From Campylobacteraceae bacterium (GTDB lineage Bacteria > Campylobacterota > Campylobacteria > Campylobacterales > Arcobacteraceae): a DNA stretch of 64,000 bases. Made by a program: the position numbers and the translations under genes. The notes under the pieces were generated by a model, which ran no database searches, was not told the DNA's origin, and saw nothing but the letters and a program-made list of their open reading frames with translations. The first letter of the stretch is position 1; every line of letters begins with the position of its first letter. Where the stretch lies: assembly GCA_013215945.1 (NCBI GenBank), contig JABSOM010000011.1, forward strand, positions 56,714 through 120,713. The letters run 5' to 3'. Shown in pieces: positions 43,778 through 52,774 of this stretch.

Positions 43778-44473
43778 ATGAATCTATTTACAGACGGTTT
43801 TACTGAAGCTATACACTTATTGCTCGAAGGAGATGACAGCGTTTACTCAGCAATTTATGCAACAATAAGTGTGTCTTCTTTGGCTTTATTAATAAGTTTA
43901 ATTATTGGTTTACCTCTTGGTTTTATTTTGGGTTATTATTCTTTTCGAGGAAAGATAATACTAAGAACTATGGTGGACACTTTATTGGCTTTGCCTACTG
44001 TTGTCATTGGTTTAATTTTATATACTATTTTGTCAAAAAATGGTGTTTTTGGAGATTTTAATTTACTTTTTACCTTAAAAGCTATTGTTATTGGGCAGGT
44101 GATTTTATCTTTGCCTATTATTATTGCTTTAACAGCAGCTCAAGTAGAATCTGTGGATAAGCGTTTATATACGTCATTAAAAGGTTTAGGAGCAAAACCT
44201 ATACAGATATTAAATGCTACATTAATAGAAGCCAGGTTTGGAATTATGACAGCTGCAATTACTGCTTATGGAAGAATAATTACAGAAATTGGAATCTCTA
44301 TGATGGTGGGCGGTAATATTAAATATCATACAAGAACAGTAACAACAGCAATTGCACTTGAAACAGGTAAGGGCGAGTTTGTAACGGGTTTAGCACTTGG
44401 TTTAGTTTTATTTTGTCTTGCACTTATGGTAAATATTGCTTTATCTGTTCTAAAAAGGAAGTGGTCACAATGA
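43778..44473 (+). CDS. tupB: Tungstate ABC transporter permease TupB
   Basis: A 231-aa permease with about five TM helices and the EAA-type loop SLKGLGAKPIQILNATLIEA. DTLLALPTVVIGLIL and GRIITEIGISMMVGGNI are typical of TupB. I take the ATG at 43778 (MNLFTDGF); an in-frame TTG at 43763 is possible. Its stop overlaps the tupC start (ATGA). It forms the channel for TupA-delivered tungstate. Confidence 0.9.
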   Translation: MNLFTDGFTEAIHLLLEGDDSVYSAIYATISVSSLALLISLIIGLPLGFILGYYSFRGKIILRTMVDTLLALPTVVIGLILYTILSKNGVFGDFNLLFTLKAIVIGQVILSLPIIIALTAAQVESVDKRLYTSLKGLGAKPIQILNATLIEARFGIMTAAITAYGRIITEIGISMMVGGNIKYHTRTVTTAIALETGKGEFVTGLALGLVLFCLALMVNIALSVLKRKWSQ

Positions 44474-45492
44474 AAACACTCTATGATTTGAAAAATATCA
44501 AACATTATTATGAGGGTAAAAAAGTATTAGATATAAAAGAATTGATTTTAGAAGAAAATCAAATTATTGGTTTTTTAGGACCCAATGGAAGTGGAAAATC
44601 CACACTGTTTTCTTTGCTTTCTTTTGTTTCTAAAGCATCAAAAGGAGAAATAACCTTTGATGGTTTAGATTCTTCTTTATTGGGGCTAGATGCAAAACAA
44701 GATATTGTTATTTTACCCCAAAACCCTTATTTATTAAAACGCAGTGTTTTCCAAAACATAGCATATGGTTTAAAAATCAGAAAAAAGTTTGATAATTTAG
44801 AAGAACAAGTAAACAATGCACTATCTCTTGTGGGTTTGGATAAATCTTTTTCAAAAAGAAAACACAGTGAACTCTCAGGTGGTGAAGCCCAAAGAGTTGC
44901 ACTTGCCGCAAGATTAGTATTAAAACCTAAGGTTTTGATTCTTGATGAACCAACAGCAGGAGTAGATACAAATTCAGCCCAATTAATAAAAGAAGCAATA
45001 TTACTAGCAAAAGAAAAATATAAAAGCACTGTTTTAATATCCAGTCATGATCATAATTGGTTAAACCATATCTCAGATATGAAGGTTGCTTTATTTCAAG
45101 GAAAACTGGTGCAAAGTGGCAGCATTAATTTACTCTATGCTCCTTGGGAGAAAAATGAAGAAGGAAATTTGGTTAAAGTTTTTTTAGATGGTCAAAAATT
45201 AACTATTCCAAATTCTTCCAAGAAAAAAAGAGATTCAGTGTTAATGATAAACTCCAACAATATCACAATAAATAAAAGCAAAGAATATTTTAAAAAGGAT
45301 ATTTCTTATTTAGAAGGAGTGGTTTCTTCTATAAGAAAAGAAAAAAACGATGAAAAATTTTGGATTGATTTTAGCATTGCTGGCATTGCTTTAAAATTGT
45401 CTTTATTAAAAGATGAGTATTTATGTAATTCAATTATGCCAGGTTCTGTTATTGATATACGTATTGATGCAAAAGAGGTTTATTGGATTTAA
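44470..45492 (+). CDS. tupC: Tungstate ABC transporter ATPase TupC
   Basis: A 340-aa ABC ATPase with Walker A GPNGSGKST, Q-loop LPQNPYLL, signature LSGGEAQRVALAARL and Walker B VLILDEPTAGVD. After the ATPase domain (about 1-225) a C-terminal extension (about 275-340) looks like a TOBE/Mop-like barrel that could bind the anion and give feedback control. AAGGAAG stands before the ATG at 44470; longer in-frame starts run into tupB. It ends the fdhD-tupC gene string. Confidence 0.9.
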   Translation: MKTLYDLKNIKHYYEGKKVLDIKELILEENQIIGFLGPNGSGKSTLFSLLSFVSKASKGEITFDGLDSSLLGLDAKQDIVILPQNPYLLKRSVFQNIAYGLKIRKKFDNLEEQVNNALSLVGLDKSFSKRKHSELSGGEAQRVALAARLVLKPKVLILDEPTAGVDTNSAQLIKEAILLAKEKYKSTVLISSHDHNWLNHISDMKVALFQGKLVQSGSINLLYAPWEKNEEGNLVKVFLDGQKLTIPNSSKKKRDSVLMINSNNITINKSKEYFKKDISYLEGVVSSIRKEKNDEKFWIDFSIAGIALKLSLLKDEYLCNSIMPGSVIDIRIDAKEVYWI

Positions 45493-45547
45493 AATAACTG
45501 AAATTTAGTTTATAATTGTTATGATGTAAAATATTTAAAGGATAATT

Positions 45548-46411
45548 TTGCAATATATTTTATTTTTATTATTTCTTTTTTCTTCCTTAGAATCTGAGGT
45601 TCTTAATTTTAATATTGCTATGAGCACAAAAACTTTTTTTAAAGATGAAAAATTTTCAAACTTAGTAATAAAAGTTATTGAAAGCAGCTTTAATAATAAA
45701 TACAGTGATGTAAAAATTCATATTCTTCCTTATTCAAGTGAAAAAAAAATCATTAGTGATTTTTTTAATGAAAAAATTGAATTAATAATTCTAAGCCCAG
45801 AATTCTTTTTTAAAGAAGAACAGAGACTAAAAAAAAACATATCCAAAAAATGGACGGTTAGAATAAATAATGAAAAATATGAGCAATATTATTTAATTAC
45901 ACATAAAGATTCAAATGCAAGTATAAAAAACATAAAAAACTATACTGTTAATTTTAGAGATGGCGTTTTTAGTGCTGAAAAATGGTTTGAAAGTCTTGTT
46001 TATGAAGAACATAATAAATCATATTTAAGAGTAATTACTAAACGTGTTTATTTTAAAAAACGTTCAAAGTTAATTTATCAAGCATTTTTTAAAAAAAACA
46101 TTGTTTCTGTTGTAACTAAAAATGATTTTGATATCTTACTAGAAATTAATCCTCAACTTAAAAAAAATATTAAAATTCTTGAAAAATCTCAAAAAATATA
46201 TTTGTCTTTATTGGGATTTTCAAGTAAAAAGATGAATAAAAAAAGAGAAGAAACTATCTTTACTCATGTTACTAATATAGATTCAATAATGTCGAATGAA
46301 CATTATAAGTCATTAACTTCTCTTTCAAAGGTCTATTTATTAAATGACAAGGATTTAAATGAATTACGCATATTTTACAAAAAATACGAGGCTTATGAAA
46401 AATACGAATAA
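45548..46411 (+). CDS. Solitary PhnD-like periplasmic binding protein
   Basis: A 287-aa protein with a signal-like start (QYILFLLFLFSSLESE) and the two-lobed pattern of phosphate/phosphonate-type binding proteins: NFNIAMSTKTFFKDEK, a central IELIILSPEFFF strand and NFRDGVFSAEKWFE as the second-lobe entry. The start codon is TTG at 45548 with AAAGGA upstream; no ATG fits. There is no transporter or kinase gene beside it, so it may serve a sensor elsewhere, or be a partner of the tup genes 55 bp upstream. Ligand unknown. Confidence 0.65.
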   Translation: MQYILFLLFLFSSLESEVLNFNIAMSTKTFFKDEKFSNLVIKVIESSFNNKYSDVKIHILPYSSEKKIISDFFNEKIELIILSPEFFFKEEQRLKKNISKKWTVRINNEKYEQYYLITHKDSNASIKNIKNYTVNFRDGVFSAEKWFESLVYEEHNKSYLRVITKRVYFKKRSKLIYQAFFKKNIVSVVTKNDFDILLEINPQLKKNIKILEKSQKIYLSLLGFSSKKMNKKREETIFTHVTNIDSIMSNEHYKSLTSLSKVYLLNDKDLNELRIFYKKYEAYEKYE

Positions 46412-46414
46412 TAG

Positions 46415-46446
46415 AAACATTAATACAAAAAAGTGTATTAATGTTT
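46415..46446. terminator. Bidirectional terminator between the PhnD-like gene and trpB
   Basis: AAACATTAATAC (46415-46426) pairs perfectly with GTATTAATGTTT (46435-46446) around AAAAAAGT. It serves the converging genes; its right arm includes the last codons of trpB. Confidence 0.7.
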
Positions 46447-47655
46447 AAAAGAATCAAAAGGGTAGTTCTCAACTACAAAATCAATATCTTTATCCCCTCG
46501 ACCACTTAGATTTATTAAAATACTTTGATCTTTATCTAAGCTTTTAGCCAGTTTCATAGCATAAGCAACAGCGTGAGCTGATTCTAGGGCTGGAATAATA
46601 CCTTCTAGTTGTGAGAGTTTATAAAAAGCAGCTATAGCTTCCTCATCATTACAAAGAGCTACTTGGGTTCTTCCTAATTCTTTTAAATACGCTTGTTCTG
46701 GACCTACTGAAGGATAATCAATTCCAGAAGCAATTGAATAAACAGGAGCTGGATCTCCTTTTTGATCTTTTAACATGATAGAGTTAAAACCATGCATAAT
46801 TCCTTCTTCTCCATAAGTTAAAGAGGCTGCGTGCTCTCCTAGTTTTTCTCCTTTTCCAAGAGGCTCAACACCTATTAATTGCACTTCTTCATCTTGGATA
46901 AAACCAGCAAAAATACCCATGGCGTTTGATCCTCCACCCACACAAGCAAGAACATGAGAAGGAAGTTTATTTTCTAAACTTAAGAACTGCTCTCTTGCTT
47001 CAAAACCAATAATACTTTGAAAATCTCTAACCATCATTGGAAAAGGATGAGGCCCTACTACTGAACCAATACAATAAAGGGCTGTATCTGCTTGTGTTAT
47101 ATAGGATTCAAAAGCAGAATCAACAGCTTCTTTAAGTGTTTTTAATCCATGAGATACTGGAATTATTTTAGCACCTAAAATCTGCATTCTTATAACATTT
47201 GGATGTTCTTTTTTCATATCAACTTCACCCATATGAATCTCACATTCCATTCCAAAATAAGCAGCAGCCGTTGCAAGTGCAACTCCATGCTGTCCTGCTC
47301 CTGTTTCTGCAATTACTTTTTTCTTACCTAAGTGTTTGGCTAAAATAACTTCTGCCATACAATGGTTTAGTTTATGTGCGCCTGTATGGTTTAAATCTTC
47401 TCTTTTTAAATAAATTTTTGCACCATTACATTCTTTAGTAAGATTTTTAGCAAAAGATATAGGAGTAGGTCTTCCTTGATAGTGTTTTCTTACATAAGCA
47501 AGTTCTTCAATAAAAGCAGGGGAATGTTTTAAGTGCTCATAAGCACTTTTGATATCTTTAAAAGCCTCTTCTAAAACAGGAGGAAGGTAAGAACCTCCAA
47601 ATTTACCAAAATAACCTTTTTCATCGGGAGTATTTTTTAAATAGTTTTTAATCAT
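46438..47655 (-). CDS. trpB: Tryptophan synthase beta chain
   Basis: A 405-aa PLP enzyme making tryptophan from indole and serine. PLP Lys95 lies in [14 protein letters not shown] and the phosphate-binding loop is [10 protein letters not shown]. The N-terminal [20 protein letters not shown] is typical of the classical TrpB1 type. No trpA or other trp gene lies nearby, so this is a separate locus. GGAGAAAG precedes the ATG, and TATAAT on the minus strand near 47682-47690 may be its -10 box. Confidence 0.95.
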   Translation of the reverse strand: MIKNYLKNTPDEKGYFGKFGGSYLPPVLEEAFKDIKSAYEHLKHSPAFIEELAYVRKHYQGRPTPISFAKNLTKECNGAKIYLKREDLNHTGAHKLNHCMAEVILAKHLGKKKVIAETGAGQHGVALATAAAYFGMECEIHMGEVDMKKEHPNVIRMQILGAKIIPVSHGLKTLKEAVDSAFESYITQADTALYCIGSVVGPHPFPMMVRDFQSIIGFEAREQFLSLENKLPSHVLACVGGGSNAMGIFAGFIQDEEVQLIGVEPLGKGEKLGEHAASLTYGEEGIMHGFNSIMLKDQKGDPAPVYSIASGIDYPSVGPEQAYLKELGRTQVALCNDEEAIAAFYKLSQLEGIIPALESAHAVAYAMKLAKSLDKDQSILINLSGRGDKDIDFVVENYPFDSFKH

Positions 47656-47904
47656 TCTTTCTCCTAAAATTCTTTTTATTATTATAGGTTAATTAGCTTA
47701 AAATATGTTATTTGAAAATATTTTACAAATGAGAATAATAATGAATATAAAAAACAATTATAAGGTAATTTATATGTTTAAAAATTCTTTAAAAATAAAG
47801 TATAACAAAATAATTTTAAGTTATTTTTTTTTGTTTTATGTAAAATTTATGAACACTACACACAATGTAGCTATTGTTAAACATTATTAATTTTAAGGTA
47901 TAAA

Positions 47905-48243
47905 ATGAAAGATAGTGTAAATCAACTTATTAATTTAATAGAAGAGGGAAAAGTCATAGAAATATGTAATATATTCTACGATGAAAATGTTTTAATGTTA
48001 AACAATGGAATAATTTTTGCACAAAATAAAAAGGAAGCTTATTTAAGATATAAAGTTCTTGAAGTTACCATAAAAGATTTTGATATTGAACTGTGTTCAA
48101 AAAAAATTGTGGGTAATGTTTCAGAACTTATTTTTAATTATAAACTAACCAATATAAATGATGTAAAGTACGAATTCGTGGGTAAACATCTTCAAACATG
48201 GGAAGATTTAAAAATCATAAGAGAAGAATATATTTCTTTGTAA
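47905..48243 (+). CDS. NTF2/SnoaL-like small protein
   Basis: A 112-aa protein with the cone-shaped NTF2-like pattern: N-terminal helix (VNQLINLIEEGKVIEICNIFYDENVLML), a middle strand region, and a closing HLQTWEDLKIIREEYIS. It resembles SnoaL-type folds but lacks clear catalytic residues. The 249-bp gap upstream holds the trpB promoter region and nothing else I can support. A second NTF2-like gene lies at 51444 but the two are not closely similar. Confidence 0.6.
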   Translation: MKDSVNQLINLIEEGKVIEICNIFYDENVLMLNNGIIFAQNKKEAYLRYKVLEVTIKDFDIELCSKKIVGNVSELIFNYKLTNINDVKYEFVGKHLQTWEDLKIIREEYISL

Positions 48244-48419
48244 AATCTTATAATATTCGTATTTTTAAAAATACAATAAAATGATTTTCTCACATCCTAC
48301 AACAATAATTTAAGCTCTAAAATGTTATTTTTAATATTAAAAACAAAGATGAGACTTATTTAGAGTCCTAATATTTTTTGTGTGCGTTAAAGCACATTAT
48401 TTCAATATAAAAGAAGAAT

Positions 48420-49118
48420 ATGAAAACAAAGATATATTTCCTTCCTGGTTTAATGACAGATGAAAGATTGTGGAAAGAGCTGTTTTGTTTGTTTGATGAT
48501 TCATATGAACTTATTCATGTAAATATTCCTTTAAAAAGCACCTTTGATGAAATAATAGAGGAGCTGTATTTTAAAGAAGAAAAAATCAATTTACTTGGTT
48601 TTTCTTTGGGGGGTTATGTATCTGCTTATTATGCTTGTAAATATCCCCATAGAATTAATAAATTATTCATACTTGCATCTACTCCTTCTTCAATGTACAA
48701 AGATGAAATTGTTAAACGTAGTCTTGCTATTGAGTTTACAAAAAAACATGGATTTAAAAACTTGAGTGCGAAAAAAGTCATTTCTTTATTAGAAGAAAAA
48801 AACCATAACAATACAAAACTAATTGACTTAGTCCAAAACATGTACAAAGATGCAGGAGCTTATGTATTTGAACTTCAAATGAAAGCTACTTTATTGCGAA
48901 AAGATTTATTACAGGACTTACTAGCCTTGAATACTTCAATTTATTTTTTTTATTCAAAACACGACAGGCTCTTAAATCATGATTCTTTGGCTATTTTACA
49001 AAAAGAACATAAAAAAGCAAGGTTTATTATTAATAATGGTACCAGTCATATGTTACCACTAGAAGAGCCAAATAAACTTCATATACTTATACTTGAATGG
49101 ATAAATGAAAAAAGTTAG
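48420..49118 (+). CDS. Alpha/beta hydrolase
   Basis: A 232-aa cytoplasmic hydrolase. The oxyanion loop is LPGLMTDERLW, the nucleophile elbow is LLGFSLGGY (Ser62), the acid is probably the Asp in YSKHDRLL (about 183) and the base His in NGTSHMLPLEEP (about 212). The substrate is unknown; esterases such as MenH/BioH-like enzymes have the same layout. GAAGAAT precedes the ATG at 48420. It converges with the next gene, 3 bp away. Confidence 0.82.
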   Translation: MKTKIYFLPGLMTDERLWKELFCLFDDSYELIHVNIPLKSTFDEIIEELYFKEEKINLLGFSLGGYVSAYYACKYPHRINKLFILASTPSSMYKDEIVKRSLAIEFTKKHGFKNLSAKKVISLLEEKNHNNTKLIDLVQNMYKDAGAYVFELQMKATLLRKDLLQDLLALNTSIYFFYSKHDRLLNHDSLAILQKEHKKARFIINNGTSHMLPLEEPNKLHILILEWINEKS

Positions 49119-49121
49119 TTC

Positions 49122-49868
49122 TTACATTTTAAAGTTTTTATAGACTAAAATTTTTCCTTTATCATCTGCAATATATAAATTTCCTTTCTTATCAAAAGTG
49201 ATACCTTCTTGCGCATGAGATTTATTAAGTTTCTTTTTTTTGATTATTCTTTTTACTTTAAAGGAATATTGATAGATTGTGCTTTTTTTATCAGATACCA
49301 AGTACAAATCACCTTTATAATATGTCAAACCAGAAATATCTTTTAATCCATGATCAAGAATACGAATGATCTTAAGTTTTTTCTTTTTAATAGTATAAGG
49401 AAGAATTACAATGACTGAAGCATCTTCTTTAGGATAGGCTATATTTGATTGATTTGAGATGTATACATGTGAATCAATTAAGACGATACCCTCTAAACCT
49501 CTTTTTTTATCTTTTTTTAGTAAAAGTTTGTTTTTATATTTTCTTTTTATTGAAATTTCTTTTTTAATGTGAAAATTGTTTCGGTGTACAAGAAGAATAT
49601 TATCTCTTCCTTCAATGGCAAGAATTAATAAGTCATTTTTAGAATCAAAGCTTATTCCCTCTAAATCGTATGACCCAAGATGTTTTTTTCTTAATATTTT
49701 ACCTTTAAGGTTTAACTCATATAAAATTCCCTCATCATTAACAACAAAAAGTGTATTTGTCTTTTTTACGTAGGTGATTCCTGATGCTTCTGGAATTAGT
49801 GTTAGTACTTTTGCATTTGCACTTAAAAATTGCAAAGAACATAAAAATACCAAAAAAATACTTTTCAT
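49122..49868 (-). CDS. SdiA-regulated-type periplasmic beta-propeller protein
   Basis: A 248-aa secreted protein with a signal peptide (MKSIFLVFLCSLQFLSANA). Repeated blades have the pattern EASGITYVKKTNTLFVVNDE, DLEGISFDSKNDLLIL, GLEGIVLIDSHVYISN and QEGITFDKKGNLYIADD. This matches the SdiA-regulated (YjiK) family of six-bladed propellers. Conserved Glu and Asp residues in the blades suggest calcium or ligand binding. Its function is not established. It is a single gene. Confidence 0.78.
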   Translation of the reverse strand: MKSIFLVFLCSLQFLSANAKVLTLIPEASGITYVKKTNTLFVVNDEGILYELNLKGKILRKKHLGSYDLEGISFDSKNDLLILAIEGRDNILLVHRNNFHIKKEISIKRKYKNKLLLKKDKKRGLEGIVLIDSHVYISNQSNIAYPKEDASVIVILPYTIKKKKLKIIRILDHGLKDISGLTYYKGDLYLVSDKKSTIYQYSFKVKRIIKKKKLNKSHAQEGITFDKKGNLYIADDKGKILVYKNFKM

Positions 49869-49937
49869 TTGATCTCATTTCATTTTTTTATAATTATATA
49901 AAAGAAGAGGTAAAGAGTAGATTTTTAATCTTATTTA

Positions 49938-50060
49938 TTAAAACAATAATACATTTGAATCTATAAGTAAAATAAAACATACAATAATAATACAAATGCA
50001 AAAACATATAGAAAACAAAAATACTAACAAATTCTGAAACAATACTCCAAATTTAGCCAT
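49938..50060 (-). CDS. Short Cys-rich membrane peptide
   Basis: A 40-aa peptide starting MAKFGVLFQNLLVF with one hydrophobic segment (about 7-33) that holds four cysteines in SICFCICIIIVCF. GGAG stands 8 bases before the ATG at 50060, a strong ribosome site. No homologue is known to me. It lies in the otherwise empty 371-bp gap between the propeller gene and the histone-like gene, on the opposite strand to the latter. It may be a small regulatory membrane protein or spurious; codons are ordinary for the region. Confidence 0.45.
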   Translation of the reverse strand: MAKFGVLFQNLLVFLFSICFCICIIIVCFILLIDSNVLLF

Positions 50061-50151
50061 ATTTGACTCCTTGTATCTGTATTGTAAAAGAATAATATGT
50101 GTAATTTATGGGAAATATTATTGCAAATTTAAAAAAAATAATTAAAAAGTA

Positions 50152-50180
50152 TTGACAAATGACAATTAAATATATATAAT
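50152..50180 (+). promoter_or_regulatory. Consensus sigma70 promoter of the histone-like gene
   Basis: TTGACA (50152-50157) and TATAAT (50175-50180) are both perfect and 17 bp apart, the best-matching promoter I noticed in this window. Transcription should start near 50187, giving a 5' leader of about 53 bases before the ATG at 50240. Confidence 0.85.
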
Positions 50181-50193
50181 CACCATATAATAT

Positions 50194-50213
50194 TACTTTT
50201 ATATATAAAAGTA
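50194..50213 (+). promoter_or_regulatory. 20-bp perfect palindrome in the leader of the histone-like gene
   Basis: Arms TACTTTTATA and TATAAAAGTA form a perfect dyad beginning about 7 bases after the predicted transcription start. It could be a repressor site or a 5' RNA hairpin that protects the message. Confidence 0.5.
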
Positions 50214-50239
50214 GTGATAAAAACTCAAAGGAAGTCCAA

Positions 50240-50602
50240 ATGGCAAAAATATTAAATAAGAAAAAAGTTGCAAAAATATCTTTAAAAGCAAGCAAAAAAG
50301 TAAGCAAAAAAAAGAACCTTAAAAAAGTTGCAAAAAGTGTTATTAAAAAAGTTATTAAAGCAAAACCGACAAAAGTAAAAATGGCAAAAAAAGTTGCTAA
50401 AAAAATGGCTAAAAAAGTTGCAAAAAAAGTAAATAAAAAAGCAAGTAAAAAAGTTGTTAAAAAAACGGCTAAAAAAGTAGTTAAAAAAGTTGTAAAAAAA
50501 GTAGCTAAAAAACCAGCTAAAAAAGTAGCAAAAAAAGTTATTAGAAAAGTAAATAAAAAAGCTGCAAACAATACTTCAAAAAAAGCTAAAAAATCTGCAT
50601 AA
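50240..50602 (+). CDS. Lys/Ala-rich histone H1-like protein
   Basis: A 120-aa protein made mostly of Lys, Ala and Val in repeats of the form AKKVAKK, resembling the C-terminal tail of eukaryotic histone H1 and bacterial Hc1/AlgP-like proteins. It is highly basic with no folded core visible, so it should bind and compact DNA. AAAGGAAG precedes the ATG. A consensus promoter and a terminator frame it as a one-gene unit likely to be highly expressed. Repeats make its length likely to vary between strains. Confidence 0.85.
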   Translation: MAKILNKKKVAKISLKASKKVSKKKNLKKVAKSVIKKVIKAKPTKVKMAKKVAKKMAKKVAKKVNKKASKKVVKKTAKKVVKKVVKKVAKKPAKKVAKKVIRKVNKKAANNTSKKAKKSA

Positions 50603-50609
50603 TTAATTG

Positions 50610-50638
50610 ATAAAGAAACAGTAAATCTGTTTCTTTAT
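50610..50638 (+). terminator. Terminator of the histone-like gene
   Basis: ATAAAGAAACAG (50610-50621) pairs with CTGTTTCTTTAT (50627-50638) around TAAAT, 8 bases after the stop, followed by a mixed A/T stretch. Confidence 0.75.
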
Positions 50639-50787
50639 TAAAAATCTTTCTTCATTTATAAAAAACTTCCCAAACCTTTAACGCTAGTATGAAAACTATC
50701 TTGATTATCATGATATTTTAAGTTTAGAATAATATTAAAAATCATAATCTTGTTTTATAGTTACTTCTTTAAAAAAGGAATTATAAA

Positions 50788-51366
50788 ATGAAAAAATCCA
50801 TATTCTTAATAATTTTAATACTTCTTTTTTATTCTGCTTGTTCTTTTAAAGAAACAAATACTTCGCGGCTTAAGCATGAATATCTTTTCCAAAAAATACC
50901 TAGTACTTATAAACTAATGAATAAATACTATATAAACAATAACAGGCGACTTGTTTTTATTCCCTATTCCAAGAATGAAAATAATTACCAAGAAATGATA
51001 AGTACGACTATTAATACTGCGTCTTTAGGGCTTTATTTAAGAGAATATATTTATAAGTTAAAAATATCATGGTTTATTAAGTGTAAAGGCAGTACGATTG
51101 AGGTTTTAGGCCAAGGGATAGAAAACACTTATGAAGTAGCATTTATATCCGTGTTTTGTCCCCAAGGCTTAATACGGAACAAAAATATGTCAATTTTTAT
51201 AAAAATAATAAAAGGAAATAAACGTTTTTATACTATTGAAAAAACATTTTTGTATTCCCCAAGTGCAAAACAAACAATAGAAACGATGCTCTATCTCAAA
51301 GGAGTTAAAGTTTGTGATTCAAGACGTAACAATTGCAATAAAATTAAAAGCAAAGTTAAGTTTTAA
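50788..51366 (+). CDS. Hypothetical lipoprotein
   Basis: A 192-aa protein with a lipoprotein signal (FLIILILLFYSAC, lipobox ending at Cys18). The mature part is beta-rich with pairs of cysteines (Cys about 108, 128, and a C-terminal CDSRRNNCNK), which may form disulfides in the periplasm. AAAGGAATT precedes the ATG. I recognise no family. It is a single gene with about 80 bp to the next one. Confidence 0.65.
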   Translation: MKKSIFLIILILLFYSACSFKETNTSRLKHEYLFQKIPSTYKLMNKYYINNNRRLVFIPYSKNENNYQEMISTTINTASLGLYLREYIYKLKISWFIKCKGSTIEVLGQGIENTYEVAFISVFCPQGLIRNKNMSIFIKIIKGNKRFYTIEKTFLYSPSAKQTIETMLYLKGVKVCDSRRNNCNKIKSKVKF

Positions 51367-51443
51367 GTATAAGTACTTCAAAAATACAGTATTTTATTCT
51401 AAAATAAGAATATACAAATAATTAAGAAAGAAGGACCTATTCC

Positions 51444-51926
51444 GTGAATGATAACGAAAAACTTTTAACACGGTTTTATGAAGCATTTAGACACTCAAAT
51501 TTTAGAGAAATGCAAAAGTGTTATCATAAAGATATTGAATACAATGATCCTTTTTTTAGAATAAATGGGAAAAGAGCGCAGGCTATGTGGCATATGCTCT
51601 TAGAAAAAAAAGGAAATCCAAAAACCAAAGATTTTAAAAATGTAAGCGCAAATGATGAAACAGGAAGTGTTTCGTGGAATGCAAGGTATATGTTTTCAAT
51701 AACTAAAAGATTTATTCATAATGAAGTAGAAGCAGAATTTATATTTAAAGATGGAAAGATAATATCTCATAAAGATAGCTTTAATATGTATTCTTGGTGC
51801 AAAATGGCTTTTGGTTTTGTTGGAATTATTTTTGGTTGGAGCTTTTATTTTCAAATAAAATTAAAAAGAATGGCAAATAAACGTCTTGATTCTTTTATAA
51901 AAAGGCATCCTCAGTATAAAGAATAA
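51444..51926 (+). CDS. NTF2-like (SnoaL-type) protein
   Basis: A 160-aa protein beginning NDNEKLLTRFYEAFRHSNF with YHKDIEYNDPFFRINGK, the classic first helix and strand of NTF2-like polyketide-cyclase-type proteins, and HNEVEAEFIFKDGKIISHKDSF as the last strands. A C-terminal hydrophobic stretch (about 128-145) is an addition to the fold. The start is GTG at 51444, with AAGGA 9 bases before; the nearby ATG at 51448 is out of frame. Function unknown. Confidence 0.78.
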   Translation: MNDNEKLLTRFYEAFRHSNFREMQKCYHKDIEYNDPFFRINGKRAQAMWHMLLEKKGNPKTKDFKNVSANDETGSVSWNARYMFSITKRFIHNEVEAEFIFKDGKIISHKDSFNMYSWCKMAFGFVGIIFGWSFYFQIKLKRMANKRLDSFIKRHPQYKE

Positions 51927-51933
51927 AAAGAAC

Positions 51934-52626
51934 TTATTCTTTAAGAAGAGAAAAGTATTCTTCTCTTTTTATTTCTTTTGCCCCAAGTGATTCAAGATGG
52001 GGATTATGAACTTGGCAGTCAATTAATTTAATACCATTGTTTTTAGCTTCTTTACACAAGTGATAAAAAGCTACTTTAGAAGCATCTGTTTTTTTAGAAA
52101 ACATACTTTCTCCACAAAATATATTATTAATTAATAAACCGTACAAACCACCTACTAATTCTTCTTTTAAATAACACTCAATACTAAAAGCATAACCCAA
52201 ATCAAAAAGTTGTTTATACGCATAAATAAATTCTTCGCTAATCCAAGTTTCATCTTCGTTTTTTCTTTTTATATTGGCACAGTTTTTAATAACTTCATAA
52301 AAATTCTCATTGCTTTTTATTTCATAGGATTTATTTTTAATACTTTTTTTTAAACTCTTTGAGATTTTGAATTCTTCTGGTTTTAAAACCATTCTTTTAT
52401 TGGGACTAAACCAGTGAATATAGTTATTTTCATCAATAAACCAGGGAAAAATTCCATTTTTATAAGCGTTTAGTATTCTTTGAGGATGAAAATCTCCTCC
52501 AATAGCAACCAAGTCGTCTTTCATCATTTCCAGCGTGGGAAAATCAAAATTCTCTTCATTTAATAAATATATCTTATTTTCTTTATCAATTATTTCCATA
52601 TGCAAGTTTAACAAAAATTGTCTCAT
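51934..52626 (-). CDS. aat: Leucyl/phenylalanyl-tRNA-protein transferase
   Basis: A 230-aa N-end-rule enzyme that adds Leu or Phe to proteins with N-terminal Arg or Lys for ClpS/ClpAP degradation. The blocks FPWF, IHWFSPNKRMVL, DETWISEEFIYAY, GGLYG and ESMFS with KLIDCQVHNPHLESLGA are diagnostic. The ATG at 52626 gives ten residues more than a second ATG further in, at MEIIDKENK; both are possible. No operon partner is visible. Confidence 0.93.
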   Translation of the reverse strand: MRQFLLNLHMEIIDKENKIYLLNEENFDFPTLEMMKDDLVAIGGDFHPQRILNAYKNGIFPWFIDENNYIHWFSPNKRMVLKPEEFKISKSLKKSIKNKSYEIKSNENFYEVIKNCANIKRKNEDETWISEEFIYAYKQLFDLGYAFSIECYLKEELVGGLYGLLINNIFCGESMFSKKTDASKVAFYHLCKEAKNNGIKLIDCQVHNPHLESLGAKEIKREEYFSLLKE

Positions 52627-52774
52627 TCTTTTATTTATATGAAAAAAGTTATATGGATTCTGCCTTTGTTTTAAGGCTATTTGTATAAAATGTAGAAAAA
52701 TAATTAGCCATTAAAAAAACAAATATTAAGTTTTAATAGCTAATTATTTTGAAACAATGTCAAGGCCTTAAGTA

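Noticed and set aside
47705..47890. 61-aa plus-strand frame before the NTF2-like gene
   Set aside because: No ribosome site at the ATG, low complexity and no family.
50053..50571. 172-aa Phe/Leu-rich antisense frame over the histone-like gene
   Set aside because: It arises from the Lys-rich codons on the other strand; promoter, ribosome site and terminator support the plus strand.
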